From positions 62,001 through 126,000 of the forward strand of contig JAQURG010000004.1 of assembly GCA_028715725.1 (NCBI GenBank): a DNA stretch of 64,000 nt, written 5' to 3'. The position numbers and the translations under genes were made by a program. This document shows positions 19,928-30,183 of this stretch, piece by piece (positions within the stretch are counted from its first letter, which is position 1; the number at the start of each line of letters is the position of its first letter). This stretch comes from Methylococcales bacterium (lineage in GTDB: Bacteria > Pseudomonadota > Gammaproteobacteria > Methylococcales > Methylomonadaceae). The notes under the pieces are model-generated. The model saw nothing but the letters and a program-made list of their open reading frames with translations. It did not search any database and was not told where the DNA came from.

Positions 19928-20820
19928 TTATCAATGGAGTAAACATAGACGCAACGTTTGCAGAAGCTTTCCCAATGAAGGCTACCCGCGCCATTATCAC
20001 CGCCCAAAACGAAAAATGGGCGATGATTTCAGCACAAGCCATGACCGGCTTTGCCACCTCGGTGATTGCCTGTGGTTGTGAAGGAGGAATTGAACGGGTG
20101 CTGGATGCGTCAGAAACCCCGGACGGACGGCCCGGCGTATCGATCATGATTTTTGCAATGGGCGGTAAAGGCTTGGCCAAACAGCTTGAAACCAGAGCCG
20201 GACAATGTGTTTTAACCTCGCCAACGTCCGCGTTATTTGCAGGAATCGATGGCGGCACTCGCATCGCCTTGGGCAAAAACCTGCGTTATTTTGGCGATGG
20301 TTTCCAGATCGCCAAAGTCATTTCCGGCAAACGATACTGGCGAATACCCGTGATGGACGGTGAATTTTTAGCCGAAGCGACAACAGGACAAGTCGACGCT
20401 ATCGGCGGAGGCAATTTTTTAGTGTTGGCCGAGTCGCAACCGCAAGCATTGGCGGCCTGCGAAGCCGCGATTGAAGAAATGCGTAAAATCCCCAATGTAA
20501 TTATGCCCTTCCCCGGCGGCGTGGTTCGTTCAGGCTCTAAAGTGGGCTCAAAATATAAGGCATTAAATGCATCGACCAATGATGCTTTCTGTCCCACATT
20601 AAAAGGCATGACCAGAACCGACTTATCGCCCGAAATTGAATCGGTTATGGAAATCGTCATTGATGGCTTGACTAAGGAAGATATCGCCAAAGCGATGCGG
20701 GTGGGCATTCAAGCCGTCTGCGATTTGGGTGCGAATAATGGCGTCAAGCGCATCAGCGCAGGAAACTACGGTGGCAAACTGGGACCGTTCCACTTTCATT
20801 TACAGGAGATCATGGCATGA
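19924..20820 (+). CDS. fhcD: formylmethanofuran:tetrahydromethanopterin formyltransferase
   Basis: A 298-residue Ftr-family protein that moves the formyl group between tetrahydromethanopterin and a methanofuran-like cofactor. The start is GTG, overlapping the fhcA stop by four bases. Recognisable segments are INGVNIDATFAEAFPMKATR, FAMGGKGLAKQLETRAGQCV, IPVMDGEFLAEATTG and SAGNYGGKLGPFHFHL at the C-terminus. In the bacterial complex it is a stable subunit of Fhc rather than a free enzyme (established for Methylobacterium). Confidence 0.96.
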   Translation: MIINGVNIDATFAEAFPMKATRAIITAQNEKWAMISAQAMTGFATSVIACGCEGGIERVLDASETPDGRPGVSIMIFAMGGKGLAKQLETRAGQCVLTSPTSALFAGIDGGTRIALGKNLRYFGDGFQIAKVISGKRYWRIPVMDGEFLAEATTGQVDAIGGGNFLVLAESQPQALAACEAAIEEMRKIPNVIMPFPGGVVRSGSKVGSKYKALNASTNDAFCPTLKGMTRTDLSPEIESVMEIVIDGLTKEDIAKAMRVGIQAVCDLGANNGVKRISAGNYGGKLGPFHFHLQEIMA

Positions 20821-21629
20821 GCGCCTTAACCTTTACATTAAAATACCGGCCCGATCAGCGTGTCGATATGTCGCCTCTGGTATGCCATCACTTACAGGAT
20901 TTGGCGCTGCCTGATATTGCCGCTTTAACGCTGCAAAGCGGCAAATGCAAGCTGCGTGTTGATGAGTTATTTACTATTACAGGTTCAGATGCGCAGACTA
21001 TCGTCATTAAAAACAGCTTTGCCAAGCTCGACTTTATCGGTAAGGAATTGCAAGGCGGCAGCATTACAGTAGAAGGCGATACAGGCGCTTATCTGGGTTT
21101 CGGCATGAAGTCAGGCGAGATTAAAGTCTCCGGAAATGCGGGGCTTTATGCCGCTTGCGAAATGAAAAACGGCTACCTGGAAGTAGCAGGCAATGTAGGC
21201 GACTTTTTAGGCGCGGCATTGCCGGGCAATAAAATGGGCATGAAAGGCGGCGTCATTCTGGTCAAAGGGGATGCCGGAGAGCGGGTGGGCGACCATATGC
21301 GCCGCGGCAGTATTCTTATCGAAGGCAATGCCGGCGATTATTGCGGCTCGCGCATGACCGCCGGAACCATCGCTGTCATGGGAAAAACAGGCCGGTATCC
21401 CGGTTATGCGATGCGCCGAGGTACATTGTTGCTATGGAATCAGCCGCAGCTATCGGCCAGTTTTAACGATTGCGGCGCACATACTCTGGCGTTTTTACCG
21501 ATTTTGTTTGCTTCGTTTAATAAACTCAATTCCAGGTTTGCTGCTGAGACCGCAGTATTTAATCGTGTACAGCGGTATGCGGGCGATATGTCAGAAATGG
21601 GTCGAGGTGAGGTTTTGGTCAAGCTTTAA
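20817..21629 (+). CDS. fhcC: formyltransferase/hydrolase complex subunit C
   Basis: A 270-residue subunit with the right-handed beta-helix of the glutamate synthase C-terminal family. Regular GD/GN-containing turns recur about every 19-20 residues between 70 and 205 (for example GDTGAYLGFGMKSGEI, GNVGDFLGAAL, GDAGERVGDHMRRG, GNAGDYCGSRMTAG). It scaffolds the Fhc complex. The start overlaps the fhcD stop by four bases and completes the BADC order. A weak stem (AAGCC/GGCTT) follows the stop but lacks a T run. Confidence 0.95.
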   Translation: MSALTFTLKYRPDQRVDMSPLVCHHLQDLALPDIAALTLQSGKCKLRVDELFTITGSDAQTIVIKNSFAKLDFIGKELQGGSITVEGDTGAYLGFGMKSGEIKVSGNAGLYAACEMKNGYLEVAGNVGDFLGAALPGNKMGMKGGVILVKGDAGERVGDHMRRGSILIEGNAGDYCGSRMTAGTIAVMGKTGRYPGYAMRRGTLLLWNQPQLSASFNDCGAHTLAFLPILFASFNKLNSRFAAETAVFNRVQRYAGDMSEMGRGEVLVKL

Positions 21630-21837
21630 GCCTTCGCCGGCTTACATCATTTATATAAACACAGCCACAAAACCTTCAATTTCCTCATGGATGTGCTGAT
21701 CGTCTTTGCGAGAAATAAAAGGGCTGAATTATCTTGCTGCAATGGCGCCATCACAGCCCGGAACGAGCCGGCGCCAACCAGTTTACATGGCGTTCTGAGT
21801 GCAGTACATATAGCCGGACTCAGGCTTATAACCTCTA

Positions 21838-21899
21838 TTGACAACAGATAAACGAGCTGATATTTTGCAGGGCTGGCACTCGTCGCAGCGGAGTGCTAA
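21838..21899 (+). promoter_or_regulatory. sigma70-type promoter with CIRCE operator for hrcA
   Basis: TTGACA (21838-21843), 17 bases, then TATTTT (21861-21866) makes a strong promoter. A CIRCE element follows at the expected start of transcription: CTGGCACTC (21873-21881), nine bases, GAGTGCTAA (21891-21899). The right half matches the consensus perfectly; the left half differs at two positions. HrcA binds CIRCE, so this is autoregulation. Confidence 0.88.
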
Positions 21900-21919
21900 T
21901 TTCGATTTTAGAGGTGTGT

Positions 21920-22978
21920 GTGAGTAATAATACCCGCGATTTAAACGAACGGTCGTTACAATTACTAAAGAAGCTGGTTGAGCGTTATATCAGCGATGGG
22001 CAGCCTGTAGGCTCCCGGATATTATCAAAAGACCCGGAGCTGAACCTGAGCCCGGCGACCATTCGCAATGTCATGGCTGACCTTGAAGAACTGGGACTGG
22101 TGCGTTCTCCGCATACATCCGCGGGGCGCGTACCCACCGTCAGCGGCTACCGTTTATTCGTCGACAGCCTATTGACCGTTAAGCCTCTGGACACTAAAGA
22201 CATAACGCGACTGTACCAGGGCTTATCGGAAAGGGATGACACCAGCGATGTGATCGGCGTTGCGTCACGATTGCTTGCAGAATTAACACAAATGGCCGGT
22301 GTAGTCACACTACCCAAAAGAGATATTGTTTTTTTGCGGCATATCGAATTCTTGCCTTTATCGCATAAACGCGTACTGGTTATTTTTGTCACCAATGAAC
22401 AGGAAGTTCACAATAAAATCATTCATACCTCAAAAGATTTCAGTGCAGCCGAATTACAACAGGCTGGCGCATATCTCAATTCCATCTATTGCGGCCGCAA
22501 CTTGTCAACCATCAGGGAGGCTGTTTTAAAAGAACTGCAAGACGACCGGGAGCGTATGAATCAGGCTATGCTCGAAGCGATAAAAATGGCGCAATTGACT
22601 TTCGAATCGGGCAGTGAAGAGGATGATTATGTGCTGGCCGGAGAAACGAATTTAATGAGTTTTTCCGAATTGTCGGACCGGGATCATTTAAAAAAATTAT
22701 TTGAGGCTTTCAGCCAGAAGCAAGGCGTCATTCATTTGCTGGATCAATCAACGAAGGCCCAAGGCGTGCAGATTTTTATTGGCGAAGAATCAGGTTATCA
22801 GGCATTTGACCATTGCAGTCTGGTAACGTCTTCCTATTCGGTCAGCGATGAAGTGGTCGGTGTGCTGGCGGTAATTGGGCCAACACGCATGGCTTACGAG
22901 AAAATCATCCCGTTTGTCGATGTGACGGCAAAATTATTAGGCGCGGCCTTGAATCCAAAATCCACATCCCCATTGTAA
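21920..22978 (+). CDS. hrcA: heat-inducible transcription repressor HrcA
   Basis: A 352-residue repressor with an N-terminal winged helix (LKKLVERYISDGQPVGSRIL and LSPATIRNVMADLEELGLV, then HTSAGRVPT) and C-terminal effector domain. I chose GTG 21920, preceded five bases upstream by GAGG. An earlier in-frame GTG at 21893 lies inside the CIRCE operator and would be untranslatable as a start if the promoter assignment is right. HrcA represses heat-shock genes until GroEL availability falls; here the gene heads the grpE-dnaK-dnaJ cluster. Confidence 0.95.
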   Translation: MSNNTRDLNERSLQLLKKLVERYISDGQPVGSRILSKDPELNLSPATIRNVMADLEELGLVRSPHTSAGRVPTVSGYRLFVDSLLTVKPLDTKDITRLYQGLSERDDTSDVIGVASRLLAELTQMAGVVTLPKRDIVFLRHIEFLPLSHKRVLVIFVTNEQEVHNKIIHTSKDFSAAELQQAGAYLNSIYCGRNLSTIREAVLKELQDDRERMNQAMLEAIKMAQLTFESGSEEDDYVLAGETNLMSFSELSDRDHLKKLFEAFSQKQGVIHLLDQSTKAQGVQIFIGEESGYQAFDHCSLVTSSYSVSDEVVGVLAVIGPTRMAYEKIIPFVDVTAKLLGAALNPKSTSPL

Positions 22979-23105
22979 ACGGGTAGGCAAGAGCCTTTTT
23001 ATAATAATGAACATCTACCATGAAGATTAATAATAAAACTTTATATTTTTCCGAGTGAGTAGATGATTCAAATAGCATAACTAATCATTACTGGAGCTAT
23101 ACATA

Positions 23106-23708
23106 ATGAGTACAGATCAGGAAGCGCCTCAGTCACAGCTTGACGCTGAGAATGAAACATTGAGTGACGAACAGGCGCATACAGATTTAGGCGAACATGA
23201 ATATACGATAGAGGAGCTAAAACAGGAATTGGCCGAAGCCAAGCAAAAAGCTCATGATAACTGGGATAAAGCCGTTCGCGTTCAGGCAGAAATGGAAAAC
23301 CTGAAAAAAAGAACCCAAAAGGATCTGGAAGACGCACACAAATTCGCATTAACGAATTTTGCCAAAGAATTACTATCCGTTTTAGACAGCCTGGTACTGG
23401 GTTTGCAAGCGGCAACCGGTGATAGCGAGGAAGTGCAAAAGTTTCGCGTTGGCAATGAAATGACTATTAAACTGTTCGAATCAGTGTTTGCAAAATTTAA
23501 TATTGTTGCGATTGATCCCCTGGGCCAGCCGTTTAATCCTGAACAGCATCAGGCGATGGTCATGCAGGAGGTAGAAGGTGTGGAACCTAACACAGTAGTT
23601 AATGTGTTTCAAAAAGGTTATATGCTGAACGGACGTTTATTACGTCCCGCCATGGTTGTTGTAGCAAAAGCGGCAGAAAAACCGTCAGAAATTGATAAGC
23701 AGGCTTGA
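23106..23708 (+). CDS. grpE: nucleotide exchange factor GrpE
   Basis: A 200-residue DnaK co-chaperone that releases ADP from DnaK. Residues about 40-95 form the long coiled-coil dimer helix (LKQELAEAKQKAHDNWDKAV), followed by the beta-wing domain with FNPEQHQAMVMQE and the signature VVNVFQKGYMLNGRLLRPAMV. The N-terminal 35 residues are acidic and disordered. GGAG precedes the ATG by about ten bases. A minor stem with a T run (AGGC/GCCT, about 22984-23000) separates it from hrcA. Confidence 0.96.
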   Translation: MSTDQEAPQSQLDAENETLSDEQAHTDLGEHEYTIEELKQELAEAKQKAHDNWDKAVRVQAEMENLKKRTQKDLEDAHKFALTNFAKELLSVLDSLVLGLQAATGDSEEVQKFRVGNEMTIKLFESVFAKFNIVAIDPLGQPFNPEQHQAMVMQEVEGVEPNTVVNVFQKGYMLNGRLLRPAMVVVAKAAEKPSEIDKQA

Positions 23709-23731
23709 ACACAATAAAACCGTCCCCATAT
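23704..23731 (+). promoter_or_regulatory. sigma32-type heat-shock promoter before dnaK
   Basis: CTTGAAC (23704-23710), 13 bases, then CCCCATAT (23724-23731) is close to the sigma32 consensus CTTGAAA / CCCCATNT with normal spacing. The -35 overlaps the grpE stop, so dnaK can be driven apart from the hrcA promoter. The call rests on consensus match only. Confidence 0.75.
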
Positions 23732-23777
23732 CGGCAATAACTTTACATTTTTTTATAATTCAAGTCTGGAGCATTCA

Positions 23778-25712
23778 ATGGCTAAAATAATTGGGATTGA
23801 TTTAGGAACTACAAATTCGTGTGTTGCCGTATTGGAAAACGGCGTAGCGAAAGTAATTGAAAACAGTGAAGGCGCGCGGACTACGCCTTCAATTATTGCT
23901 TTTACCAGTGGCGATGAGGTATTGGTGGGACAGTCGGCCAAACGTCAGGCGGTCACCAATCCAAAAAATACCCTGTTTGCAATCAAACGCTTGATTGGCC
24001 GCCGTTTCAAAGATGATGTCGTACAAAAAGACATCAAGATGGTGCCTTACAAAATTATAGAAGCAGAAAACGGCGACGCCTGGGTTGAAGTGCATGGCAA
24101 AAAAATGGCTGCACCTGAAATTTCAGCGCGCGTTTTGATGAAACTGAAAAAAGATGCTGAAGCCTATTTGGGTGAACCTGTCACTGAAGCGGTCATTACC
24201 GTACCGGCTTATTTCAATGACTCTCAACGCCAGGCGACTAAAGATGCAGGCCGTATTGCAGGACTGGAAGTTAAGCGTATTATTAACGAGCCAACTGCAT
24301 CTGCGCTGGCATTCGGTATGGATAAGCCTAAAGGCGATACCAAAATTGCAGTCTATGACCTGGGCGGCGGTACCTTTGATATTTCAATTATTGAAATTGC
24401 CGAGATAGAAGGCGAGCATCAATTCGAAGTTTTATCGACTAATGGCGATACTTTCCTGGGCGGTGAAGATTTTGACTCGCGCATTATCGAATATCTGGCC
24501 AGCGAATTTAAAAAGGAAAGCGGCGTCGATGTACACAACGACCCGCTGGCGCTGCAACGCTTGAAAGAAGCTGCGGAAAAAGCCAAGATTGAATTATCTT
24601 CAAGCCAGCAAACCGATGTTAATTTACCTTATATTACTGCGGATGCCTCAGGCCCCAAGCATTTAAACGTAAAATTGACCCGCGCCAAACTCGAATCTTT
24701 GGTAGAAGAGCTGATTATGCGCACTAAAGGTCCTTGTGAAATAGCGCTTAAAGATGCCGGTTTATCTGCAAAAGATATTAACGATGTGATTTTGGTAGGC
24801 GGTCAAACGCGCATGCCCAAAGTACAGGAAGTGGTAAAAAACATTTTTGGCAAAGAACCGCGCAAAGATGTGAATCCGGATGAAGCGGTTGCTTTAGGCG
24901 CAGCGATTCAAGCGGGTGTTTTGGCCGGCGACGTTAAAGATGTGTTGTTACTGGATGTCATACCGTTGTCTCTGGGTATCGAAACAATGGGCGGCATCAT
25001 GACCAAACTGATCGAGAAGAATACGACTATTCCAACCAATGCGTCACAAGTATTCTCTACGGCAGATGACAATCAAACCGCAGTGACCATTCACGTCCTG
25101 CAAGGTGAGCGTGAGAAAGCTGCGGCCAATAAATCGCTGGGGCGTTTTGATTTGGCGGACATCCCGCCGGCATCACGCGGTATACCACAAATTGAAGTGT
25201 CTTTTGATATTGATGCCAACGGTATTTTGAATGTATCTGCTAAAGACAAGGCAACCGGTAAGAAACAATCCATCGTAATCAAGGCTTCCAGCGGCTTATC
25301 CGAAGATGAAGTGGATCGCATGATTAAAGATGCCGAAGCACATGCCGATGAAGACCGCAAATTAACCGAGTTAGTCCATGCTCGCAATCATGCCGACGGC
25401 ATGATTCATGCCACCGAAAAATCCCTGAAAGAATTGGGTGATCAAGTCGGTGCTGATGAAAAAGCCAGCATTGAACAGGCGGTTAGTGCGTTAAAAGACG
25501 CGATTAAAGGCGATGACAAGGCAGATATTGAAGCCAAAACCAATGATCTAACCGAGCTATCAGGTAAACTGGCTGAACGTGTGTATGCACAAAAAGCAGG
25601 TACTGAAGGCGGCAGTGAAGCGCATACCGGCGGTTCTTCTTCAGCTCATGCGGCTGACGACAGTGTTGTCGATGCCGAGTTTGAAGAAGTCAAAAACGAC
25701 AATAAGAAATAA
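23778..25712 (+). CDS. dnaK: molecular chaperone DnaK (Hsp70)
   Basis: A 644-residue ATP-driven chaperone. The N-terminus has the phosphate-binding [15 protein letters not shown], followed by [13 protein letters not shown] and [13 protein letters not shown], then [13 protein letters not shown]; the substrate domain begins after the [13 protein letters not shown] linker near residue 390. The C-terminus ends in an acidic EEVKNDNKK tail. GGAG lies eight bases before the ATG. A hairpin follows the stop, separating it from dnaJ by 268 bases. Confidence 0.98.
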   Translation: MAKIIGIDLGTTNSCVAVLENGVAKVIENSEGARTTPSIIAFTSGDEVLVGQSAKRQAVTNPKNTLFAIKRLIGRRFKDDVVQKDIKMVPYKIIEAENGDAWVEVHGKKMAAPEISARVLMKLKKDAEAYLGEPVTEAVITVPAYFNDSQRQATKDAGRIAGLEVKRIINEPTASALAFGMDKPKGDTKIAVYDLGGGTFDISIIEIAEIEGEHQFEVLSTNGDTFLGGEDFDSRIIEYLASEFKKESGVDVHNDPLALQRLKEAAEKAKIELSSSQQTDVNLPYITADASGPKHLNVKLTRAKLESLVEELIMRTKGPCEIALKDAGLSAKDINDVILVGGQTRMPKVQEVVKNIFGKEPRKDVNPDEAVALGAAIQAGVLAGDVKDVLLLDVIPLSLGIETMGGIMTKLIEKNTTIPTNASQVFSTADDNQTAVTIHVLQGEREKAAANKSLGRFDLADIPPASRGIPQIEVSFDIDANGILNVSAKDKATGKKQSIVIKASSGLSEDEVDRMIKDAEAHADEDRKLTELVHARNHADGMIHATEKSLKELGDQVGADEKASIEQAVSALKDAIKGDDKADIEAKTNDLTELSGKLAERVYAQKAGTEGGSEAHTGGSSSAHAADDSVVDAEFEEVKNDNKK

Positions 25713-25737
25713 TATTGGCGTAATATTCAAGATAGAC

Positions 25738-25768
25738 CTCAGCATTCTCCGGAATTGGGAATGCTGAG
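25738..25768 (+). terminator. hairpin downstream of dnaK
   Basis: CTCAGCATTC (25738-25747) pairs perfectly with GAATGCTGAG (25759-25768), a 10-base stem with an 11-base loop, followed by TTTAT. The T run is short, so it may be a partial terminator or a 3' stabilising stem that sets DnaK and DnaJ levels apart. Confidence 0.6.
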
Positions 25769-25898
25769 TTTATAGCTTTAATCTCGTATGTTATTTCGAT
25801 GCGTTTCAGGTCCTCTTTGTGGACACATGGCTTCGCAATATAAAATGCTCAATTATACGCTATGCCGGTCTGGGCAACATACCTAACAAGAGATCATC

Positions 25899-25918
25899 CC
25901 GCGCCTTATTATGCGCGG
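25899..25918 (+). promoter_or_regulatory. GC-only hairpin in the dnaK-dnaJ spacer
   Basis: CCGCGC (25899-25904) pairs with GCGCGG (25913-25918) around an 8-base AT-rich loop, followed by CTTTAATAA. It may act as an attenuator or weak terminator between the two chaperone genes. Confidence 0.4.
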
Positions 25919-25946
25919 CTTTAATAACCTCGCAGCAATGCTTTAT

Positions 25947-25969
25947 CTCCTGATTAAAACAATCAGGAG
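25947..25969 (+). promoter_or_regulatory. hairpin covering the dnaJ ribosome binding site
   Basis: CTCCTGATT (25947-25955) pairs perfectly with AATCAGGAG (25961-25969) over a 5-base loop. The AGGAG of the 3' arm is the best ribosome binding site for dnaJ (ATG at 25981, 11 bases later), so the stem would hide it. Melting on heating would expose it: a possible RNA thermometer. This is inference from sequence alone. Confidence 0.5.
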
Positions 25970-25980
25970 CGGATTGAACC

Positions 25981-27117
25981 ATGGCAACAAAAGAAGATTT
26001 TTACAAACTGCTCAATGTCGACAGAAACGCCAGTGATGCAGAAATTAAGAAAAGCTATCGCAGTCTGGCGATGAAATATCATCCGGATAGAAATGCTGAC
26101 AATCCAGAAGCGGCTGAAGTTAAATTCAAGCAGATCAAGGAAGCTTACGAAATTTTATCAGACCCTAAAAAACGCTCGGCTTATGACCAATTTGGTCATG
26201 CCGGTGTTGATCCGTCTATGGGCGGTCATCCCGGCGGTTTTGGCGGCGAAGGCTTCAGTGATATTTTCGGTGATGTGTTTGGCGATATTTTCGGTGGTGG
26301 CGGTAGACAGCGCAGCAATGTTCATCGCGGCTCTGACTTGCGCTATAACCTGGACTTGACGCTGGAAGAAGCCGTTGCCGGCACAGAAACCAAAATTCGG
26401 ATTCCTGTACTGGTCAGTTGTAATGAATGTAATGGCTCAGGCGCAAAAAAAGGCTCCAGCCCCGTTATCTGTACAACCTGCCATGGCCATGGTCAAGTCA
26501 GGATGCAGCAAGGTTTCTTTTCTGTTCAACAAACCTGCCCTACGTGTCGTGGCACAGGCAAACAAATTAAAGATCCCTGCGGCAAATGCAGGGGCCAGGG
26601 GCGCTTTCAAGAAACCAAGACCTTGTCGGCTAAAATTCCTGCCGGCGTCGATACGGGCGATCGCATACGTCTGGCTGGAGAGGGCGAGGCAGGAGAACGC
26701 GGCGGACCATCGGGCGACCTTTACGTTGAGGTTCGGGTTAAAGAACATGCCATCTTTACTCGTGATGGCGCCAATTTATATTGTGATGTACCCATCAGTT
26801 TTATTACAGCCTGCCTGGGTGACGAGATAGAAGTACCTACTTTGAATGGAAAAGTGAAATTGACTATTCCGGCAGAAACCCAATCCGGGAAAGTTTTCAG
26901 ATTGCGCGGCAAAGGCGTTAAACCCGTAAGAGGCGGCCCAGTCGGTGACTTGTTGTGTAAAGTTCAGGTAGAAACTCCCGTGCAACTCACCAAGGAACAA
27001 AAAGCCCTGGTGGAACAACTCGGAGAGTCCTTATCGGGCAGCGGAAAACATCACAGCCCTCAAGAACATTCCTGGACCGATGGTGTAAAGAATTTTTTTG
27101 ACAAGCTTACAGGATAA
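25981..27117 (+). CDS. dnaJ: molecular chaperone DnaJ (Hsp40)
   Basis: A 378-residue co-chaperone that stimulates DnaK ATPase and delivers substrates. The J domain (1-70) has the essential HPD in [11 protein letters not shown]; a Gly/Phe region follows ([20 protein letters not shown]); four zinc motifs [24 protein letters not shown] and CGKCRGQG lie near 148-215; the C-terminal substrate domains end with a short helix. The ribosome binding site sits in a perfect hairpin. dapB starts just after the stop. Confidence 0.98.
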   Translation: MATKEDFYKLLNVDRNASDAEIKKSYRSLAMKYHPDRNADNPEAAEVKFKQIKEAYEILSDPKKRSAYDQFGHAGVDPSMGGHPGGFGGEGFSDIFGDVFGDIFGGGGRQRSNVHRGSDLRYNLDLTLEEAVAGTETKIRIPVLVSCNECNGSGAKKGSSPVICTTCHGHGQVRMQQGFFSVQQTCPTCRGTGKQIKDPCGKCRGQGRFQETKTLSAKIPAGVDTGDRIRLAGEGEAGERGGPSGDLYVEVRVKEHAIFTRDGANLYCDVPISFITACLGDEIEVPTLNGKVKLTIPAETQSGKVFRLRGKGVKPVRGGPVGDLLCKVQVETPVQLTKEQKALVEQLGESLSGSGKHHSPQEHSWTDGVKNFFDKLTG

Positions 27118-27924
<807 letters not shown>

Positions 27925-27951
27925 GAAGGTGCTAAGTTATTGAAGATAATT

Positions 27952-27990
27952 CAGAGACCGTTATCACTTTAACATTGAAAACGGTCTCTG
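27952..27990. terminator. inverted repeat between convergent dapB and epimerase genes
   Basis: CAGAGACCGTT (27952-27962) pairs perfectly with AACGGTCTCTG (27980-27990), 11 bases with a 17-base loop. It lies between convergent genes and probably ends transcription from both sides, though no strong T run follows. Confidence 0.55.
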
Positions 27991-28024
27991 ATGCAACTTT
28001 AAAGATCTTCGATTAGAATATTTG

Positions 28025-29047
28025 TCAAACGATCTTGTAAAACTCCTTATACCATTCCACAAAATTTTTGATACCTTCCTCCAATTCAGTCCCTGGCTTA
28101 TAACCCAGATCATTCACTAAATCCGAAACATCAGCGTAAGTATCCGGAACGTCGCCTTGCTGCAAAGGCAATAAATTCTTGATTGCCTCTTTACCCAAAC
28201 ATTTTTCCAGTGCCTCTATAAATTTCAATAGATGAACAGGATTATTATTGCCTATGTTATAAACTCTGAAAGGCGCGCGACTGGTGCCCGGGTCAGGGTT
28301 TTCTCCTGTCCAGTTGGCATTTGGCTGCGCAGGCTTATCAGTAACTCTGACAACACCTTCAACAATATCATCTATATAGGTGAAATCGCGGCGATGATTA
28401 CCGTAATTAAATACATCGATGGGTTTTCCTTCAAGGATATTTCGTGTAAACATAAACAGCGACATATCCGGTCTTCCCCAAGGGCCGTAAACAGTAAAAA
28501 ACCGCAAACCGGTCGTCGGCAGCTTGTAAAGATGGCTATAAGTGTGCGCCATTAACTCATTGGCTTTTTTACTGGCCGCATAAAGAGAAACCGGATGATC
28601 CACATTGTCATGGATGGAAAACGGCATACTGGTATTCGCTCCGTAAACTGAGCTGGAAGAAGCATAGGCCAAATGTTCTACAGCGTTATGCCTGCATCCT
28701 TCCAATATATTGATGAATCCGACTATATTCGAATCAATATAGGCGTGAGGATTTGTTATCGAATACCTTACCCCAGCCTGAGCCGCCAGATGCATGACTC
28801 TTTGAAACTTTTCCCCAACAAATAAAGCTTCTACCGCGGCCCTGTCAGCGATGTCAAGTTTTATAAACTTAAAGCGGTCATGATCCTTTAACCGCTCTAA
28901 CCTTGCCAGTTTCAGGTTTACATCATAATAATCATTAAGATTGTCGATGCCGATGACTTCATCACCCCGTTCCAATAATCTTATACTAAGCGCTGAGCCA
29001 ATAAATCCAGCCGCTCCTGTTACCAGTATCTTCAAAGGCCTCTCCAA
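28025..29047 (-). CDS. NAD-dependent epimerase, probably UDP-glucuronate 4-epimerase
   Basis: A 340-residue extended short-chain dehydrogenase. The N-terminus binds NAD ([13 protein letters not shown]), the catalytic region has ASSSSVYG and the YAASKKANE motif (YxxxK), and [14 protein letters not shown] is typical of the UDP-glucuronate/UDP-galacturonate epimerases made for capsule and lipopolysaccharide sugars. The [13 protein letters not shown] segment after the first beta-alpha-beta unit also fits this group. It stands alone, with convergent dapB on one side and a 400-base gap on the other. Confidence 0.85.
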   Translation of the reverse strand: MERPLKILVTGAAGFIGSALSIRLLERGDEVIGIDNLNDYYDVNLKLARLERLKDHDRFKFIKLDIADRAAVEALFVGEKFQRVMHLAAQAGVRYSITNPHAYIDSNIVGFINILEGCRHNAVEHLAYASSSSVYGANTSMPFSIHDNVDHPVSLYAASKKANELMAHTYSHLYKLPTTGLRFFTVYGPWGRPDMSLFMFTRNILEGKPIDVFNYGNHRRDFTYIDDIVEGVVRVTDKPAQPNANWTGENPDPGTSRAPFRVYNIGNNNPVHLLKFIEALEKCLGKEAIKNLLPLQQGDVPDTYADVSDLVNDLGYKPGTELEEGIKNFVEWYKEFYKIV

Positions 29048-29450
29048 TTAATATTTATAGGTAATCAATCGTTTGCACAGTTACAATTGCGGAAAATCAA
29101 ACCAGGTCGGATAAATAGGAAAATAACAATCAGCTTTACATTGTTATGAGGGATATTGATCATTAACTTACAAATTCTTATTGTCGTATCTAATTCAACA
29201 GATATGCCGCAAAAGCCTACTAACACACTGAGTAAGCTCCACAGAACCTGCGTCAACAATTGATATATTCTAACATGCAGATTATATTTCACTCTGCCCT
29301 GTATCCAACATTATAACTACTAAAGACCAGGCAAATTCGGGTGATGGTTATCAGATCAGTTATTGCCAAAAACACGATTTTGAAAATCCATTGTAAAACT
29401 CTTATCTCCTTTCAACCCAATAGCCTTTTAGCTGATCAGTAAAAAAACAG
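29048..29450. other. 403-base gap between divergent genes
   Basis: AT-rich spacer between the epimerase and the receiver-Hpt gene. It must hold promoters for both, but no clear -35/-10 pair, repeat or RNA structure stood out. Short frames inside it have no start signal or recognisable sequence. Confidence 0.4.
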
Positions 29451-30182
29451 ATGCCGCCAATAACCAGCCAACAAGAAGAAGAGTTTTTAGTGTTAATTGC
29501 TGATAACCATATTGATTGCTCAGTATTGGAGCCTCAATTAGACCATCATTGTTTGAGTGTTATCTTAATCCGGGAAGCAAACGAAACATCAATGCTGCTG
29601 AAGACCCGCTTATTTGATCTTGTAATGCTGGATTTGGGATTTATCAATGCTGTAAAAGCAGCTGATTGCATAAATAGCCAAACTCCCCTCATTGCCATTA
29701 TGGATTCAGCGGATAATATGGAAAAATCAAGGACTATCATGGCTGGGTTTGACGATTACCTGATCAGGCCGGTTACGATAAACAAGCTCAAGGAAATCAT
29801 TGATCTTTGGAATATAAAAAATAAATGCATGTCCGCTTTTGATTATATTGAAGCGGTACTCAATGCAACTCAGAACAACCATTCTCTTACTTTAACTATT
29901 TTCAGGAAACTGTTCGAAGAGTTTCCTTTGCAAATTACCGCAATAAAAGACGCTCTGGCGCATCAGGAATTTAAACTGGCTGAAGAAATCACACATAAAT
30001 TACATGGATCGGCGAGTTTTTGTGGTTTAACAGACATTCAAAAATCGGCAAACTTATTAGAAAGCAGTTTAATAAATAAAAATCTCTCAGTTATTAGCCC
30101 ATATTTTGAAATGTTACAGCGAGGCATTCTTAACCTCATCAGTCAACAACAAAGCATAATGGCATTATTAAAAAACGTTTAA
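29451..30182 (+). CDS. receiver-Hpt protein with degenerate receiver domain
   Basis: A 243-residue protein with two phosphorelay domains. Residues 13-120 form a receiver fold with the phosphoacceptor Asp61 (LVMLDLG), but the acidic pair is reduced to one (ADN, D18) and the conserved Lys is Arg106 (YLIRP). Residues about 140-235 are a histidine phosphotransfer domain like that of BarA, with HKLHGSASFCGL and the acceptor His182. This looks like the C-terminal part of a hybrid kinase made as its own protein. ATG 29451 lacks a good ribosome binding site; GTG 29490 follows AAGAAGAG and is an alternative start. It converges on fimV, two bases apart. Confidence 0.78.
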   Translation: MPPITSQQEEEFLVLIADNHIDCSVLEPQLDHHCLSVILIREANETSMLLKTRLFDLVMLDLGFINAVKAADCINSQTPLIAIMDSADNMEKSRTIMAGFDDYLIRPVTINKLKEIIDLWNIKNKCMSAFDYIEAVLNATQNNHSLTLTIFRKLFEEFPLQITAIKDALAHQEFKLAEEITHKLHGSASFCGLTDIQKSANLLESSLINKNLSVISPYFEMLQRGILNLISQQQSIMALLKNV

Positions 30183-30183
30183 G

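Noticed and set aside
21630-21650. Terminator after fhcC
   Set aside because: The AAGCC/GGCTT stem is five bases with no T run.
21893-21919. Upstream GTG start for hrcA
   Set aside because: It lies inside the CIRCE operator and lacks a ribosome binding site; GTG 21920 has GAGG five bases upstream.
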